Assembly: GCF_001704275.1 (NCBI RefSeq) | Contig: NZ_CP011533.1 | Coordinates: forward strand, 2,480,001 to 2,544,000 | DNA: 64,000 nt | DNA from: Streptomyces noursei ATCC 11455 | GTDB taxonomy: Bacteria > Actinomycetota > Actinomycetes > Streptomycetales > Streptomycetaceae | Reading direction: 5' to 3' | Shown: positions 25,135-33,614 of the stretch, one piece after another | Layout of the letters: each line of letters opens with the position of its first letter | How positions within the stretch are numbered: position 1 is the stretch's first letter | Program-made: the position numbers and the translations under genes | Notes under the pieces: generated by a model | What the model saw: the letters and a program-made list of their open reading frames with translations, nothing else | What the model was told of the DNA's origin: nothing | Database searches by the model: none

Positions 25135-25761
25135 GTGGGTGGAACGTTGGCGCGGCGGCGGGACCAGGTGCTGGACGCGGCGGTCGAGGTACTGGGGGTC
25201 GAGGGGGCCCGGCGGCTGACGTACCAGGCCGTGGACCGGGCCGCGGGGGTGCCGACGGGGACCACGTCCAACTACTTCCGCAACCGGGCCGCGCTGGTCG
25301 ACGGCATCGCCGAGCATCTGCTGACGCTGGAGCGGCGGGAGTGGGAGGCGCTGACGGCGGGGCCGGCGCCGGCCGGCCCCGGCGAACTGGCCGCGGCGAT
25401 GACCGCCTTCGCCCGGCACGCCGCGGGACCCGGACGGGCGCGTACGGCCGCCCGATGGGCGCTGCTGCTGGAGTCCGCGGTGCGCCCCGGGCTGCGGGCG
25501 CCGCTCGGGCGGGGGCGGCAGGCGGTGCTGGAGCGGAGCACCGAGTGGGTGCGCCGACTGGGCTCCGGGGTGCCGGAGCGGCACGGGCGGATCCTGGTGG
25601 ACCACCTGGAAGGGGTGGTGATGCGCCAACTCGCCTTCCCCGATGGCGCGTTCGACCCCGCGGAGGAGATGCGGGCGCTGGTGGGCGGGTTGTTGGCCGG
25701 CCCGGAGGGCGGAGCGCGGGGCGAAGTGCGGGGCGGCGCGACGGGCGGGCACGCCGGCTGA
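25135..25761 (+). CDS. TetR-family regulator
   Basis: A 208-residue repressor-type protein. The N-terminal HTH is RRRDQVLDAAVEVLGVEGAR, RLTYQAVDRAAGVPTGTTSN, YFRNRAALVDGIAEHLL, with the conserved TGTTSNYFRNR recognition-helix pattern. The C-terminal helices are typical ligand and dimer domains, without a nameable effector. The GTG at 25135 follows CGGAG at 8 bases and leaves the palindrome outside the gene. It diverges from the dipeptidase-YfcC operon, which it probably controls. Confidence 0.88.
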   Translation: MGGTLARRRDQVLDAAVEVLGVEGARRLTYQAVDRAAGVPTGTTSNYFRNRAALVDGIAEHLLTLERREWEALTAGPAPAGPGELAAAMTAFARHAAGPGRARTAARWALLLESAVRPGLRAPLGRGRQAVLERSTEWVRRLGSGVPERHGRILVDHLEGVVMRQLAFPDGAFDPAEEMRALVGGLLAGPEGGARGEVRGGATGGHAG

Positions 25762-25888
25762 CGGGGCGGTCGGCGGCGGAACGCGGCGGTCGTCGGGGCC
25801 CGGACCGGAGGTGGGGTGCTCGACCAACTGGGCGCGGTGGGCGGCACGTTGGGGTGCGCGACGGCTATGCGACACCTCCGGAGTCTGG

Positions 25889-25903
25889 TAGGAAAGCTTC
25901 CTA
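25889..25903 (+). promoter_or_regulatory. Palindrome in the chitosanase promoter
   Basis: TAGGAA-AGC-TTCCTA, a 6-bp-arm dyad 46 bp before the csn start. Streptomyces GH46 chitosanase genes are controlled by the ROK-family repressor CsnR through a palindrome of similar GAAAGCTTTC character; no csnR gene is in this window. Confidence 0.6.
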
Positions 25904-25948
25904 ACGATTGGGGAACCCCCCACGGCACACTCCGGACAGGAGGACTCC

Positions 25949-26809
25949 ATGCGCTCCCGATCGATAGCCAGAACCGCCACCCGCGTCACGCTCGGCCTGG
26001 CACTGCTCGCCGTCCCCGCGACCGCGGTCGCCACCACCGCCGCGCCGACCGGCCGGGCGGCGGTCCCGGCCCACGCGACACCCCGCACCGCGCGGGCCGC
26101 CGTCGGGCTGGACGACCCGGCGAAGAAGGAGATCGCCATGCAGCTGGTGTCCAGCGCGGAGAACTCCTCGCTGGACTGGAAGGCCCAGTACACGTACATC
26201 GAGGACATCGGTGACGGCCGCGGCTACACCGGCGGCATCATCGGCTTCACCTCCGGCACCCACGACATGCTGGAGCTGGTCGAGCTCTACACCAAGCGCA
26301 AGCCCGACAACGTCCTGGCCCCGTACCTGCCGGCGCTGCGCAAGGTGGACGGCAGCGACTCGCACGAGGGTCTGGACCCGAACTACCCGAAGGACTGGCG
26401 GAAGGCCGCCCAGGACCCGGTCTTCCGGAAGGCGCAGGACGACGAGCGGGACCGGGTGTACTTCAACCCGGCGGTCGAGCAGGGTAAGGCCGACGGGCTC
26501 GGCGTGCTGGGGCAGTTCGCGTACTACGACGCGATCGTGATGCACGGCGACGGCGACGAGAAGACCAGCTTCTCCAACATCCGCAAGCGGGCGCTGGCGA
26601 AGGCCCGGCCGCCGGCCCGGGGCGGCGACGAGAAGACCTACCTGGGCGCCTTCCTCGACGCCCGGGTCTGGGCGATGAAGCAGGAGGAGGCGCACAGCGA
26701 CACCAGCCGGGTGGACACCGAGCAGCGGGTGTTCCTGGAGCGGGGGAACCTGGACCTGCACACTCCGCTGGACTGGAAGGTCTACGGGGACAGCTACCAC
26801 ATCGGCTGA
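25949..26809 (+). CDS. csn: Secreted chitosanase, GH46
   Basis: A 286-residue exported enzyme: signal peptide to about residue 42 (RVTLGLALLAVPATAVATTA), then the GH46 domain. The catalytic Glu71 lies in LVSSAENSSLDWKAQYTYIE and the catalytic Asp89 in DIGDGRGYTGGIIGFTSGT, 18 residues apart as in the Streptomyces N174 enzyme (Glu22/Asp40). Later parts VLGQFAYYDAIVMHGDG and TYLGAFLDARVWAMKQEEAH also match. It splits beta-1,4 links in chitosan with inversion. GACAGGAGGACTCC precedes the ATG. It ends at a terminator shared with the convergent permease gene. Confidence 0.97.
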   Translation: MRSRSIARTATRVTLGLALLAVPATAVATTAAPTGRAAVPAHATPRTARAAVGLDDPAKKEIAMQLVSSAENSSLDWKAQYTYIEDIGDGRGYTGGIIGFTSGTHDMLELVELYTKRKPDNVLAPYLPALRKVDGSDSHEGLDPNYPKDWRKAAQDPVFRKAQDDERDRVYFNPAVEQGKADGLGVLGQFAYYDAIVMHGDGDEKTSFSNIRKRALAKARPPARGGDEKTYLGAFLDARVWAMKQEEAHSDTSRVDTEQRVFLERGNLDLHTPLDWKVYGDSYHIG

Positions 26810-26824
26810 GCCCCAGGGGAAGCC

Positions 26825-26872
26825 CAACGGCCCGTAGGGAGGCGGCGGTTGCCGTTTCCGTACGGGCCGTTG
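26825..26872. terminator. Terminator shared by csn and the NCS2 permease gene
   Basis: A 12-bp perfect stem (CAACGGCCCGTA with its complement) encloses a 24-base loop, midway between the two convergent stop codons. Confidence 0.8.
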
Positions 26873-26887
26873 CGAAGGGGGCGGGCC

Positions 26888-28366
26888 TCAGTGGGTGGGC
26901 GAGGTGGCGGTCTCGCCGTCGTCCATGCGGCCGCGGTCGGGCTGCCGGGGCACCTCCGGGGCGCCGGCCGAGGCGTGCGGATCAGCGGCGTGCGGGTCGG
27001 GGGCGTGCAGGTCGGCCGGGGCGGACGGGGCCTTCGAGCCGAAGTGGTTGAAGGCGAGGTTGAGGACGATGGCGACCAGGCAGCCGGTGCTGATGCCGGA
27101 GTCCAGGACGACCAGGAGGTCCTTGGGGAAGTTGTGGTAGAACTCCGGCGCCGCGATCGGGATCAGGCCGATGCCGAGGGCGGCGGCGACGATCAGCGAG
27201 TTCTCGCCCTTCTCCATGGCGGCGGTGGCCAGCGTCTGGACGCCGCTGGCGGCGACCGACCCGAAGAGGACGATGCCGGCGCCGCCGAGGACCGGCAGCG
27301 GGACGAGGGAGATGATCGAGGCGGCGACCGGGCACAGCCCGAGCACGACCAGGATCGCCCCGCTGGTGGCCACGACGAAGCGGCTGCGGACCTTGGTCAT
27401 CGCGACCAGGCCGATGTTCTGGGCGAAGGCGCTGTTGGCGAAGCCGTTGAACAGCGGGCTGACGGCGGTGCCCAGGGTGTCGGCGCGCAGGCCGCCCTCG
27501 ATGGTGCGCTCGTCCGCCGGCCGGCCCACGATCTTGCCGAGCGCGAGCATGTCGGCGGTGGACTCGGTCATGCAGACCAGCATGACGATGCACATCGAGA
27601 TGATGGCCGCCACGTCGAACTGCGGGGCGCCGAAGTGGAACGGCGTCGGGAAGCCGATCGGACTCGCCTTGGTCAGCGCCGAGAAGTCGGTGATGCCGAC
27701 CGGGATCGCGACCAGCGTGCCGGCGACCAGGCCGAGCAGGATGGCGATCTGCTGGAGGAAGCCGCGCAGCACCCGGCGCAGCACCAGCACGATCAGGAAG
27801 GTGGCCGCGGCCATCCCGATGTTCGTCAACGAGCCGTAGTTCGCGGCCTGTTCGTTGCCGCCCTGGGACCAACGGAAGGCCACCGGGAGCAGCGAGACAC
27901 CGATCAGGGTGATGACGGTGCCGGTGACCACTGGAGGGAAGAAGCGGACGAGTTTGGAGAAGTAGGGCGCGAGCAGGAAGCCGAGAACGCCGGCGACGAT
28001 GACCGCGCCGAAGATGATCGGCAGCGCGTCGTGCGGGCTGTGCTCCTTGGCGATGGCGACCATGGGGGTGACACCGGCGAACGAGACGCCGTTGACGAAG
28101 GGGAGCTTGGCTCCGACCTTCCAGAAGCCCAGGGTCTGGAGCAGGGTGGCGATGCCCGCGGTGAAGAGGCTGGCCCCCATCAGGAAAGCGGTCTCGGTGG
28201 GGCTGAGCCCGCAGGCGGGTCCCACGATCATCGGCGGGGCCACCACGCCCGCGTACATGGCGGCTACGTGCTGTAGGCCGCTGGTGAACATTTTGAAGGG
28301 CGGGAGGGTTTCGTCGACCGGATGCTTCCGGTCCACCTCCGACTTCTGCCCGGTAGGTGCGGCCAC
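26888..28366 (-). CDS. NCS2-family xanthine/uric acid permease (first copy)
   Basis: A 492-residue NCS2 symporter with about fourteen hydrophobic segments. Family motifs are LQHVAAMYAGVVAPPMIVGPA near the N-terminus, FWKVGAKLPFVNGVSFAGVT, CIVMLVCMTESTADMLALGK (the QH-type and substrate-loop Glu region), and LFNGFANSAFAQNIGLVAMT. The GTG at 28366 has AGGAGGCC 6-7 bases upstream; a longer frame upstream is not needed. It is the last of five same-strand genes after uricase but is separated by three hairpins, so it probably has its own promoter. It should bring xanthine, urate or a similar oxopurine into the cell with H+ or Na+. Confidence 0.92.
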   Translation of the reverse strand: MAAPTGQKSEVDRKHPVDETLPPFKMFTSGLQHVAAMYAGVVAPPMIVGPACGLSPTETAFLMGASLFTAGIATLLQTLGFWKVGAKLPFVNGVSFAGVTPMVAIAKEHSPHDALPIIFGAVIVAGVLGFLLAPYFSKLVRFFPPVVTGTVITLIGVSLLPVAFRWSQGGNEQAANYGSLTNIGMAAATFLIVLVLRRVLRGFLQQIAILLGLVAGTLVAIPVGITDFSALTKASPIGFPTPFHFGAPQFDVAAIISMCIVMLVCMTESTADMLALGKIVGRPADERTIEGGLRADTLGTAVSPLFNGFANSAFAQNIGLVAMTKVRSRFVVATSGAILVVLGLCPVAASIISLVPLPVLGGAGIVLFGSVAASGVQTLATAAMEKGENSLIVAAALGIGLIPIAAPEFYHNFPKDLLVVLDSGISTGCLVAIVLNLAFNHFGSKAPSAPADLHAPDPHAADPHASAGAPEVPRQPDRGRMDDGETATSPTH

Positions 28367-28520
28367 TGCGGGCCTCCTGTCGATTTCTGCTCCGCCGGAA
28401 GCCGGCGGTGCGAGCCTGTCACGGAGGGCGTGCCATGTGGTGCGGGGTGCCGAAGTCGCGCTGGTGAGCGTACGAAGGCCGCGCTTGTGGCGCATGGGCG
28501 GCTGGTGTGGGGGCGACCGG

Positions 28521-28612
28521 CCCGGGGGTGCGGGGAATCCGCACCCCCGGGTGACGGCGCTTGCGGACCCCGCTCGGGTCCGCAAGCTCAGCCGGGAGCC
28601 GTCCCTCCCGGC
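28521..28612 (-). terminator. Three consecutive strong hairpins after the 8-oxoguanine deaminase gene
   Basis: Reading down the minus strand from the deaminase stop: GCCGGGAG pairs over 28591-28612, a 12-bp stem GCTTGCGGACCC over 28559-28587, and a 13-bp stem CCCGGGGGTGCGG over 28521-28551. Loops are 5-6 bases. Together they should stop transcription before the next permease gene. Confidence 0.75.
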
Positions 28613-28643
28613 CGAGTCTTCGGGGGTGTCGCGTCCGGGGGGA

Positions 28644-30050
28644 TCAGCCCTCGGCCGCGATACGGGCCAGACGCTGGGCCTCGGCCCGCGTGGAGCGGGC
28701 GATGGCGTCCTCGTCGACGTTGGTGAGGTGGTTGTCCTCGACCACCGGCTTGCCGTCGACCAGCGACAGCGTGACCGGGGCGGCCGCCCCGAAGACCAGG
28801 GCGGTCACCGGGTCGGCGATCGAGGAGTGGCCCAGCCCGTCGAGCTTCCACAGGACCAGGTCGGCGAGCTTGCCCGGCTCCAGGGAGCCGATCTCGCTGG
28901 TCCGACCGAGGACCTGGGCGCCGCCGTAGGTACCGAGCCGCAGCGCCTTGCGGGCGTTGAGGGCGGCTTCGCGGTGGGCGCCGAGGCGGTTGATGAGCAG
29001 CGCGTTGCGCAGCTCGGTGTGGAGTTCGCCGGACTCGTTGGAGGCGGTGCCGTCGACGCCGAGGCCGACCGGAACGCCGGCGGCCAGCATGTCCGGTACG
29101 CGGGCGATGCCGGCGGCCAGGCGGGCGTTGGACGACGGGCAGTGCGCCACACCGGTCTTGGTGCGGGCGAAGGCGGCGATGTCGGAGTCGTTCATGTGGA
29201 CGCAGTGCGCCATCCACACGTCCTCGCCGAGCCAGCCGGTGGACTCGAAGTAGTCGGTCGGGCCCATGCCGAACAGCTCGTGGCAGAACTTCTCCTCCTC
29301 CACCGTCTCCGAGCCGTGGGTGTGCATCCGCACGCCCTTGCGGCGGGCGAGCGCGGCGCCCTCCCGGAGGAGTTCGGTGGAGATGGAGAACGGAGAGCAG
29401 GGGGCCGCCGCGATGTGCACCATCGAGCCGAACGAGGCGTCGTGGTGCTTGTCGATGGCCTCCTCGGTGCCGATCAGGGCGCCCTCGGTGGTCTCGACGG
29501 CGAAGTCCGGGGGCAGGCCGCCGTCCTTCTCGCTGCGGTCCATCGAGCCGCGGGCCAGGGTGATCCGGGCGCCGATGTCGGCGACCGCGGCCAGCTCGGC
29601 GCCCACCAGGTCCCCGGAGCCCTGCGGGAAGACGTAGTGGTGGTCGGAGGCGGTGGTGACGCCGCCCTTGACCATCATGCCGAGCGAGCCGTGGGTGGCC
29701 GCGGTGAGCATCTGCGCGTCGATCCGGGCCCAGGTCGGGTAGAGCGCGACCAGCCAGTTGAAGAGGTTGTGGTCGGTGGCCAGGCCACGGGTGATCCACT
29801 GGTAGAAGTGGTGATGGGTGTTGATCAGGCCCGGGGTGACCAGGTGACCGGTGGCGTCGATGCGGCGGACGACGTTCGCCAGGCCCTCGGGCGCCTTGCC
29901 CGCGCCGATGGACTCGATGACGTTGTCGGCGACGACGAGGTGGCCGCTGGCGTACTCGGTGTCGTCGGCGTCGACGGTCGCGATGGCACAGTTCTCGATG
30001 ACGATGCGCTGCTTCACCGCGCTGTCAGGGGATGCCGGTGCTGGTGCCAT
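28644..30050 (-). CDS. 8-oxoguanine deaminase (amidohydrolase superfamily)
   Basis: A 468-residue metal-dependent deaminase. Zinc and catalytic motifs are GLINTHHHFYQWITRGLATD (HxH), GVRMHTHGSETVEEEKFC (third His and catalytic Glu region), DVWMAHCVHMNDSDI (His) and GVGLGVDGTASNESGELHTE (metal Asp). The ATGHLVTPG and SLEPGKLADLVLWKLDG ends belong to the small beta-domain. It converts 8-oxoguanine to uric acid and ammonia, feeding the uricase gene in the same cluster. Close relatives deaminate triazines or isoxanthopterin, but the neighbours favour 8-oxoguanine. 45 bp separate it from the upstream permease gene. Confidence 0.9.
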   Translation of the reverse strand: MAPAPASPDSAVKQRIVIENCAIATVDADDTEYASGHLVVADNVIESIGAGKAPEGLANVVRRIDATGHLVTPGLINTHHHFYQWITRGLATDHNLFNWLVALYPTWARIDAQMLTAATHGSLGMMVKGGVTTASDHHYVFPQGSGDLVGAELAAVADIGARITLARGSMDRSEKDGGLPPDFAVETTEGALIGTEEAIDKHHDASFGSMVHIAAAPCSPFSISTELLREGAALARRKGVRMHTHGSETVEEEKFCHELFGMGPTDYFESTGWLGEDVWMAHCVHMNDSDIAAFARTKTGVAHCPSSNARLAAGIARVPDMLAAGVPVGLGVDGTASNESGELHTELRNALLINRLGAHREAALNARKALRLGTYGGAQVLGRTSEIGSLEPGKLADLVLWKLDGLGHSSIADPVTALVFGAAAPVTLSLVDGKPVVEDNHLTNVDEDAIARSTRAEAQRLARIAAEG

Positions 30051-30095
30051 GGTGCTTTCCTCGTTCTTTCAGTGGCGGTTGGGCACGGCATGGCC

Positions 30096-31499
30096 CTAGG
30101 GGATTTGAGTGCCGGAGCCGGGCGAGGCGGCTGACAGTACCGCTGCCCGTGTCGTGCCCCGGGTGCCGAGATGGTGGAAGAACAGGTTGAGCGCGACCGC
30201 GACCAGGGCTCCGGCGCTGATCCCGGAGCCGAGCACGGTCTGTGCCCAGGCGGGGAACCCGGCGTAGAAGGTCGGCGCGGCGAGCGGGATGATTCCCGCG
30301 CCGAGCGACACGGCCACCAGGATGATGTTGGAGCTGTCATCGAGTCCGGCTTCGGAGAGCGTGCGGATGCCACTGACCGCGATCGATCCGAACAGGACGA
30401 TACCCGCGCCGCCGAGGACCGGCATCGGCACCAGCGAGACCACGGCGCCCAGGACGGGGAAGGCGCCGAGGACCAGCAGCACCGCGCCGGCCAGCGCGAC
30501 GACATAGCGGCTGCGGACCCGGGTCAGCGAGACGACGCCGACGTTCTGCGCGAAGGCGCTGGTCGGGAAGCCGCCGAAGATCGGGCCGAGAAGGGTCGCG
30601 ATGCCATCGGTGCGCAGGCCGCGGGTGATGGTGGTGCCGGTGGTCCGCCGGTCGCAGATCTCGCCGAGGGCGAGCATCCCGGCCGACGACTCCGTCATCA
30701 GCACCAGCATCACGATGCACAGGGAGAGGACGGCGGCGGGCTGGAACTCCGGCGGGCCGAAGGCGAAGGGCGCGGGCAGCGCGGCGATCGGGGCCGAGCG
30801 CAGCCCGTCGAAGCCGGCCATCCCGAACGGGATCGCGGCCAGGGTGCCGACGACCAGTCCGATCAGCAGCGCGATCTGCTTGACGAAGCCCTTGGTGAAG
30901 CGCTGGACGAGCAGCACCACGAGGAGGGTGAAGCCGGCCAGCGCGAGGTTCTTCATCGAGCCGAAGTCGGCGGCGCCCTTGTCGCCGCCCTGTGCCCAGC
31001 CGACCGGTACGGGCATCAACGTGACCCCGATGAGGGTGATCACGACGCCGGTGACCAGCGGCGGGAAGAAGCGCAGGAGTTTCCCGAAGAACGGGCCGAC
31101 CGCCAGGCAGAACACCCCGGCACACATAACTGCCCCGTAGATGGCGGGGAGTTGGTGGCCCTTGGCGGTGGTCTCGGCGATGGCGAGCATCGGGGTGATG
31201 CCGGCGGAGCTGGCCGCGTTGACGAACGGGAGGCGGTTGCCGGCGAAGGTGCGGATGCCGAGCGTCTGCAGCAGGGTCGCCAGGCCGGCGATGAGCAGGC
31301 TGGCGGCGATCAGCCGGGTCCGGCCCGCGGTGTCCAGACCGACGGCCTGGCCGATGATGAGCGGAGGGGTGACGACGCCGGCGTACATCGCCGCGATGTG
31401 CTGGAGGGCGGCGGGGACGAGCCGTCTGACGGCCGGCTTCTCATCCACCGGGTGAACCGGTGGGGCTGGGTGGTGCGGGGCTTGCTCTTGCTGTGCCAT
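30096..31499 (-). CDS. NCS2-family uric acid/xanthine permease (second copy)
   Basis: A 467-residue NCS2 symporter, clearly a paralogue of the one at 26888: VPAALQHIAAMYAGVVTPPL, then IIGQAVGLDTAGRTRLIAAS, FAGNRLPFVNAASSAGITPM, CIVMLVLMTESSAGMLALGE, FGGFPTSAFAQNVGVVSLTR. The two share order and spacing of membrane segments over the full length. It lies between the deaminase and uricase genes, with a hairpin in the 81-bp gap after uricase. Uptake of urate or xanthine is the likely role; the sequence alone does not tell which copy takes which purine. Confidence 0.92.
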   Translation of the reverse strand: MAQQEQAPHHPAPPVHPVDEKPAVRRLVPAALQHIAAMYAGVVTPPLIIGQAVGLDTAGRTRLIAASLLIAGLATLLQTLGIRTFAGNRLPFVNAASSAGITPMLAIAETTAKGHQLPAIYGAVMCAGVFCLAVGPFFGKLLRFFPPLVTGVVITLIGVTLMPVPVGWAQGGDKGAADFGSMKNLALAGFTLLVVLLVQRFTKGFVKQIALLIGLVVGTLAAIPFGMAGFDGLRSAPIAALPAPFAFGPPEFQPAAVLSLCIVMLVLMTESSAGMLALGEICDRRTTGTTITRGLRTDGIATLLGPIFGGFPTSAFAQNVGVVSLTRVRSRYVVALAGAVLLVLGAFPVLGAVVSLVPMPVLGGAGIVLFGSIAVSGIRTLSEAGLDDSSNIILVAVSLGAGIIPLAAPTFYAGFPAWAQTVLGSGISAGALVAVALNLFFHHLGTRGTTRAAVLSAASPGSGTQIP

Positions 31500-31519
31500 G
31501 GGTCGATCCCCTCGGAAAT

Positions 31520-31557
31520 CGCGTCCCCTCCCCGCTGCGGGGTAGGGAGGGGACGCG
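31520..31557 (-). terminator. Hairpin between uricase and the second NCS2 permease
   Basis: A 13-bp perfect stem (CGCGTCCCCTCCC with its complement) and a 12-base loop, 23 bp past the uricase stop. It may terminate or weaken read-through into the permease and deaminase genes. Confidence 0.7.
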
Positions 31558-31580
31558 AGGCACGGCGTTGCGTCGAGCCG

Positions 31581-32513
31581 CTAGAGGTTCGTCAGATCCA
31601 TCGGGATCCGGGCTTCGACACCGTCGCGCAGAACAGTGGCTTCGATCAGGCCGTACGGGCGGTCCGCCGCGTAGTAGACGGCCCCCTCGGCAGTATCGTT
31701 CTTGAGCCCGAAGGGCTCCAGGTCCACGAGGAAGTGGTGCTTGTTCGGGAGCGAGAAGCGGATCTCGTCCACCTCGGACCTGTTGTTGATGATGCGCGAC
31801 CCCATCTGGTACAGGGTCTGCTGGAGCGAGAGGCTGTAGGTCTCCGCGAAAGCCTGCAGCATGTGCTTCTTGACCTGCTCGTACGAACGCTCCCAGTTGG
31901 GCATCCGCTGCTCGTCGGACGTCCAGTTGAAGCGCCAGCGGCTGGCGACCTGCGTGGCCAGGATGCGGTCGTACGCCTCCTTCAGCGTCGTGTACTGGTC
32001 CTTGATGTACCCCCAGAACTCCGAGTTGGTGGAGTTCATCACGATCAGATCCTTCAGGCCGGAGATGACCTGCCAGTTCTCACCGTCGTAGGTGATCTCG
32101 GTCAGGCGGACCTCCTGGCCCTTGCGGACGAACGAGTGCTTGACCTCGTCCGCGCCGATGAAGCGCGAGTTGCCGTCCGAGGTCTCGATGCGCTCCCAGG
32201 CGTACTCCTCGATCCGGATCCGGGCCCGCTTGATCGGCTCCTGGCTGGAGACGAAGTGCCGGGCCAGGTGGATGCCGAACTGCTCGGCCGACTCGATCCC
32301 GTACTCCTTGGCGAAGGCGTACACGGTGTTCTTGGTCGTGTCGGTGGGCAGGCAGTTGGCGTTGGAGCCGGAGAGGTGGACCTCTTCCAGGTCGCCGGAG
32401 AGGGCTACCGAGACGTTGAGGTCCTTGATGTGGTGGGTGTCGCCGTCGCGGGTGATCTTGACAACGCGGTTCTCCGCTTTGCCGTACTGGTTCTGGCCGA
32501 GAATCGTGGGCAT
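31581..32513 (-). CDS. pucL: Urate oxidase (uricase), cofactor-free
   Basis: A 310-residue uricase made of two T-fold modules. Catalytic residues are visible: Lys in LGQNQYGKAENRVVKI, Thr in LPTDTTKNTVYAFAKEYGIE, and the later LEPFGLKNDTAEGAVYYAAD with the C-terminal IPMDLTNL. It oxidises urate to 5-hydroxyisourate with O2, releasing H2O2, which explains a catalase gene under the same type of operator. The ATG at 32513 lies 7 bp after the HIU hydrolase gene. The last residues are not the SKL-type ending of eukaryotic uricases, as expected. Confidence 0.97.
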   Translation of the reverse strand: MPTILGQNQYGKAENRVVKITRDGDTHHIKDLNVSVALSGDLEEVHLSGSNANCLPTDTTKNTVYAFAKEYGIESAEQFGIHLARHFVSSQEPIKRARIRIEEYAWERIETSDGNSRFIGADEVKHSFVRKGQEVRLTEITYDGENWQVISGLKDLIVMNSTNSEFWGYIKDQYTTLKEAYDRILATQVASRWRFNWTSDEQRMPNWERSYEQVKKHMLQAFAETYSLSLQQTLYQMGSRIINNRSEVDEIRFSLPNKHHFLVDLEPFGLKNDTAEGAVYYAADRPYGLIEATVLRDGVEARIPMDLTNL

Positions 32514-32520
32514 GTCGGTG

Positions 32521-32934
32521 CTAGCTCCCTCGGTATACGGAGTAGCCGAACGGGTTGAGCAGCAGCGGTACGTGGTAGTGCTCGCCCGGCTTGACGGCAA
32601 AGGTGATTGCCACCTCCGGGAAGAAGGCTCCGCTGTCCCGTAGCGCGGGGGCGTCCTGCTGTTCCTCGGCTTGCTGGTTGGCGCTGTGCTGACGTGAAGA
32701 GAAGTACGCCTCGGTCTCGAAGTCGATGCGTACGTGGGTGGTGCCCTCCGGCGGTGCCGGCAGGTTCTTGCAACGCCCGTCGACGTCGGTCCTCCCGGCG
32801 CCGTGGACGGTCCACGCACCCCCGCTGCCGGAGCGCACCGAGAGCGTGAGGGCGACGCCCTCCGCGGGACGGCCCACGCTGGTGTCCAAGATGTGCGTGG
32901 ACACCGACGTCGGTGCAGCCGACTCGCTGCTCAT
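32521..32934 (-). CDS. uraH: 5-Hydroxyisourate hydrolase (transthyretin-like)
   Basis: A 137-residue HIUase. The signature N-terminus SVSTHILDTSVGRPAEGVAL holds the active-site His, RTDVDGRCKNL the Arg, and the protein ends with the diagnostic YRGS. FPEVAITFAVKPGEHYHVPL LLNPFGYSVYRGS forms the C-terminal strands. An insertion rich in Gln (QHSANQQAEEQQD) lies in the middle loop and is longer than usual. It opens 5-hydroxyisourate to OHCU. The ATG overlaps the uraD stop by 4 bp. Confidence 0.96.
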   Translation of the reverse strand: MSSESAAPTSVSTHILDTSVGRPAEGVALTLSVRSGSGGAWTVHGAGRTDVDGRCKNLPAPPEGTTHVRIDFETEAYFSSRQHSANQQAEEQQDAPALRDSGAFFPEVAITFAVKPGEHYHVPLLLNPFGYSVYRGS

Positions 32935-33443
32935 GATGGATCTCCTTCTGCGATGCGGTTCAGGCGGATGCGGTTGATCTTGCCGAGCTCCCCACGGACG
33001 ATCTCGCGTTCCTGTTCCGGCGAGTTGTCGATCCGGTTACGGACCGCGTCGCGCATCTGCTCCCCGGTGCGGCCGGAGGCACAGATCAGGAAAACGTGCC
33101 CGAACTTCTCCTGGTAGGCCAGGTTCAGTTCGAGCATCTCCGCCTTGAGGTCGTCGGAGGCGCCGGCCATCCCGCTCTGCTCGCGGTTCGAGGTGGGGTC
33201 GCCCGGCTTGGGCCGCCCGATGGGCGGGTGCCCGGCCATCGCCTCGGCCAGGTCGTCCGCGCTCAGCTCCGCCATCGCGGCGTCACTGGCGGCGAACAGG
33301 GCGTCGGCGGTGGCGTAGGGGCGCTGGGCGAGAACCTTGCTCCCCCAGGCCCGGCTGGCGCACACCTCGTGCAGCGCGGCCTGAGCCTCACCGGCATCGG
33401 CGGTGTTGAACCGGGTGAGCCCTTGGGGCGTGGTCGAAGACAC
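32931..33443 (-). CDS. uraD: OHCU decarboxylase
   Basis: A 170-residue helical decarboxylase: TRFNTADAGEAQAALHEVCA, ALFAASDAAMAELSADDLAE, then AMAGHPPIGRPKPGDPTSNREQ with the catalytic His of GHPPIG and the SxxEQ Glu, and LAYQEKFGHVFLICASGRTG followed by MRDAVRNRIDNSPEQEREIV. It decarboxylates OHCU stereospecifically to S-allantoin. It is the first gene of the uraD-uraH-pucL unit; its promoter with a TTCAACA-type operator lies 50-90 bp upstream. The GTG at 33443 has GGAGG 6 bases upstream, preferred to an ATG further out. Confidence 0.96.
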   Translation of the reverse strand: MSSTTPQGLTRFNTADAGEAQAALHEVCASRAWGSKVLAQRPYATADALFAASDAAMAELSADDLAEAMAGHPPIGRPKPGDPTSNREQSGMAGASDDLKAEMLELNLAYQEKFGHVFLICASGRTGEQMRDAVRNRIDNSPEQEREIVRGELGKINRIRLNRIAEGDPS

Positions 33444-33491
33444 GGGAAGCCTCCGTGGCCTGGTGCTGGACAGCTCTGGTTGGCTGGAAAC

Positions 33492-33532
33492 AGCTAAGAC
33501 CCCTGGCAACATCACGTCAACACTTTGTTGAA
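33492..33532 (-). promoter_or_regulatory. uraD-uraH-pucL promoter with operator over the -35
   Basis: On the minus strand TTGACG (33515-33520) and TTAGCT (33492-33497) are spaced by 17 bp. The -35 is the right half of TTCAACA-AAG-TGTTGAC (33516-33532), one of four related operators. Binding there should block RNA polymerase. Confidence 0.7.
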
Positions 33533-33547
33533 AAATCGGCAACACAA

Positions 33548-33580
33548 AAGCCGCCACCCGGGGTCTCCGAGTGGCGGCTT
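33548..33580 (-). terminator. Terminator after the HTH gene
   Basis: A 10-bp perfect stem (AAGCCGCCAC with its complement) and 13-base loop, 35 bp past the stop of the 33615 gene. It isolates that gene from the uraD promoter. Confidence 0.75.
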
Positions 33581-33614
33581 CGGCCGCAGGACGGGGAATT
33601 ACGCCCGCTTCGCC

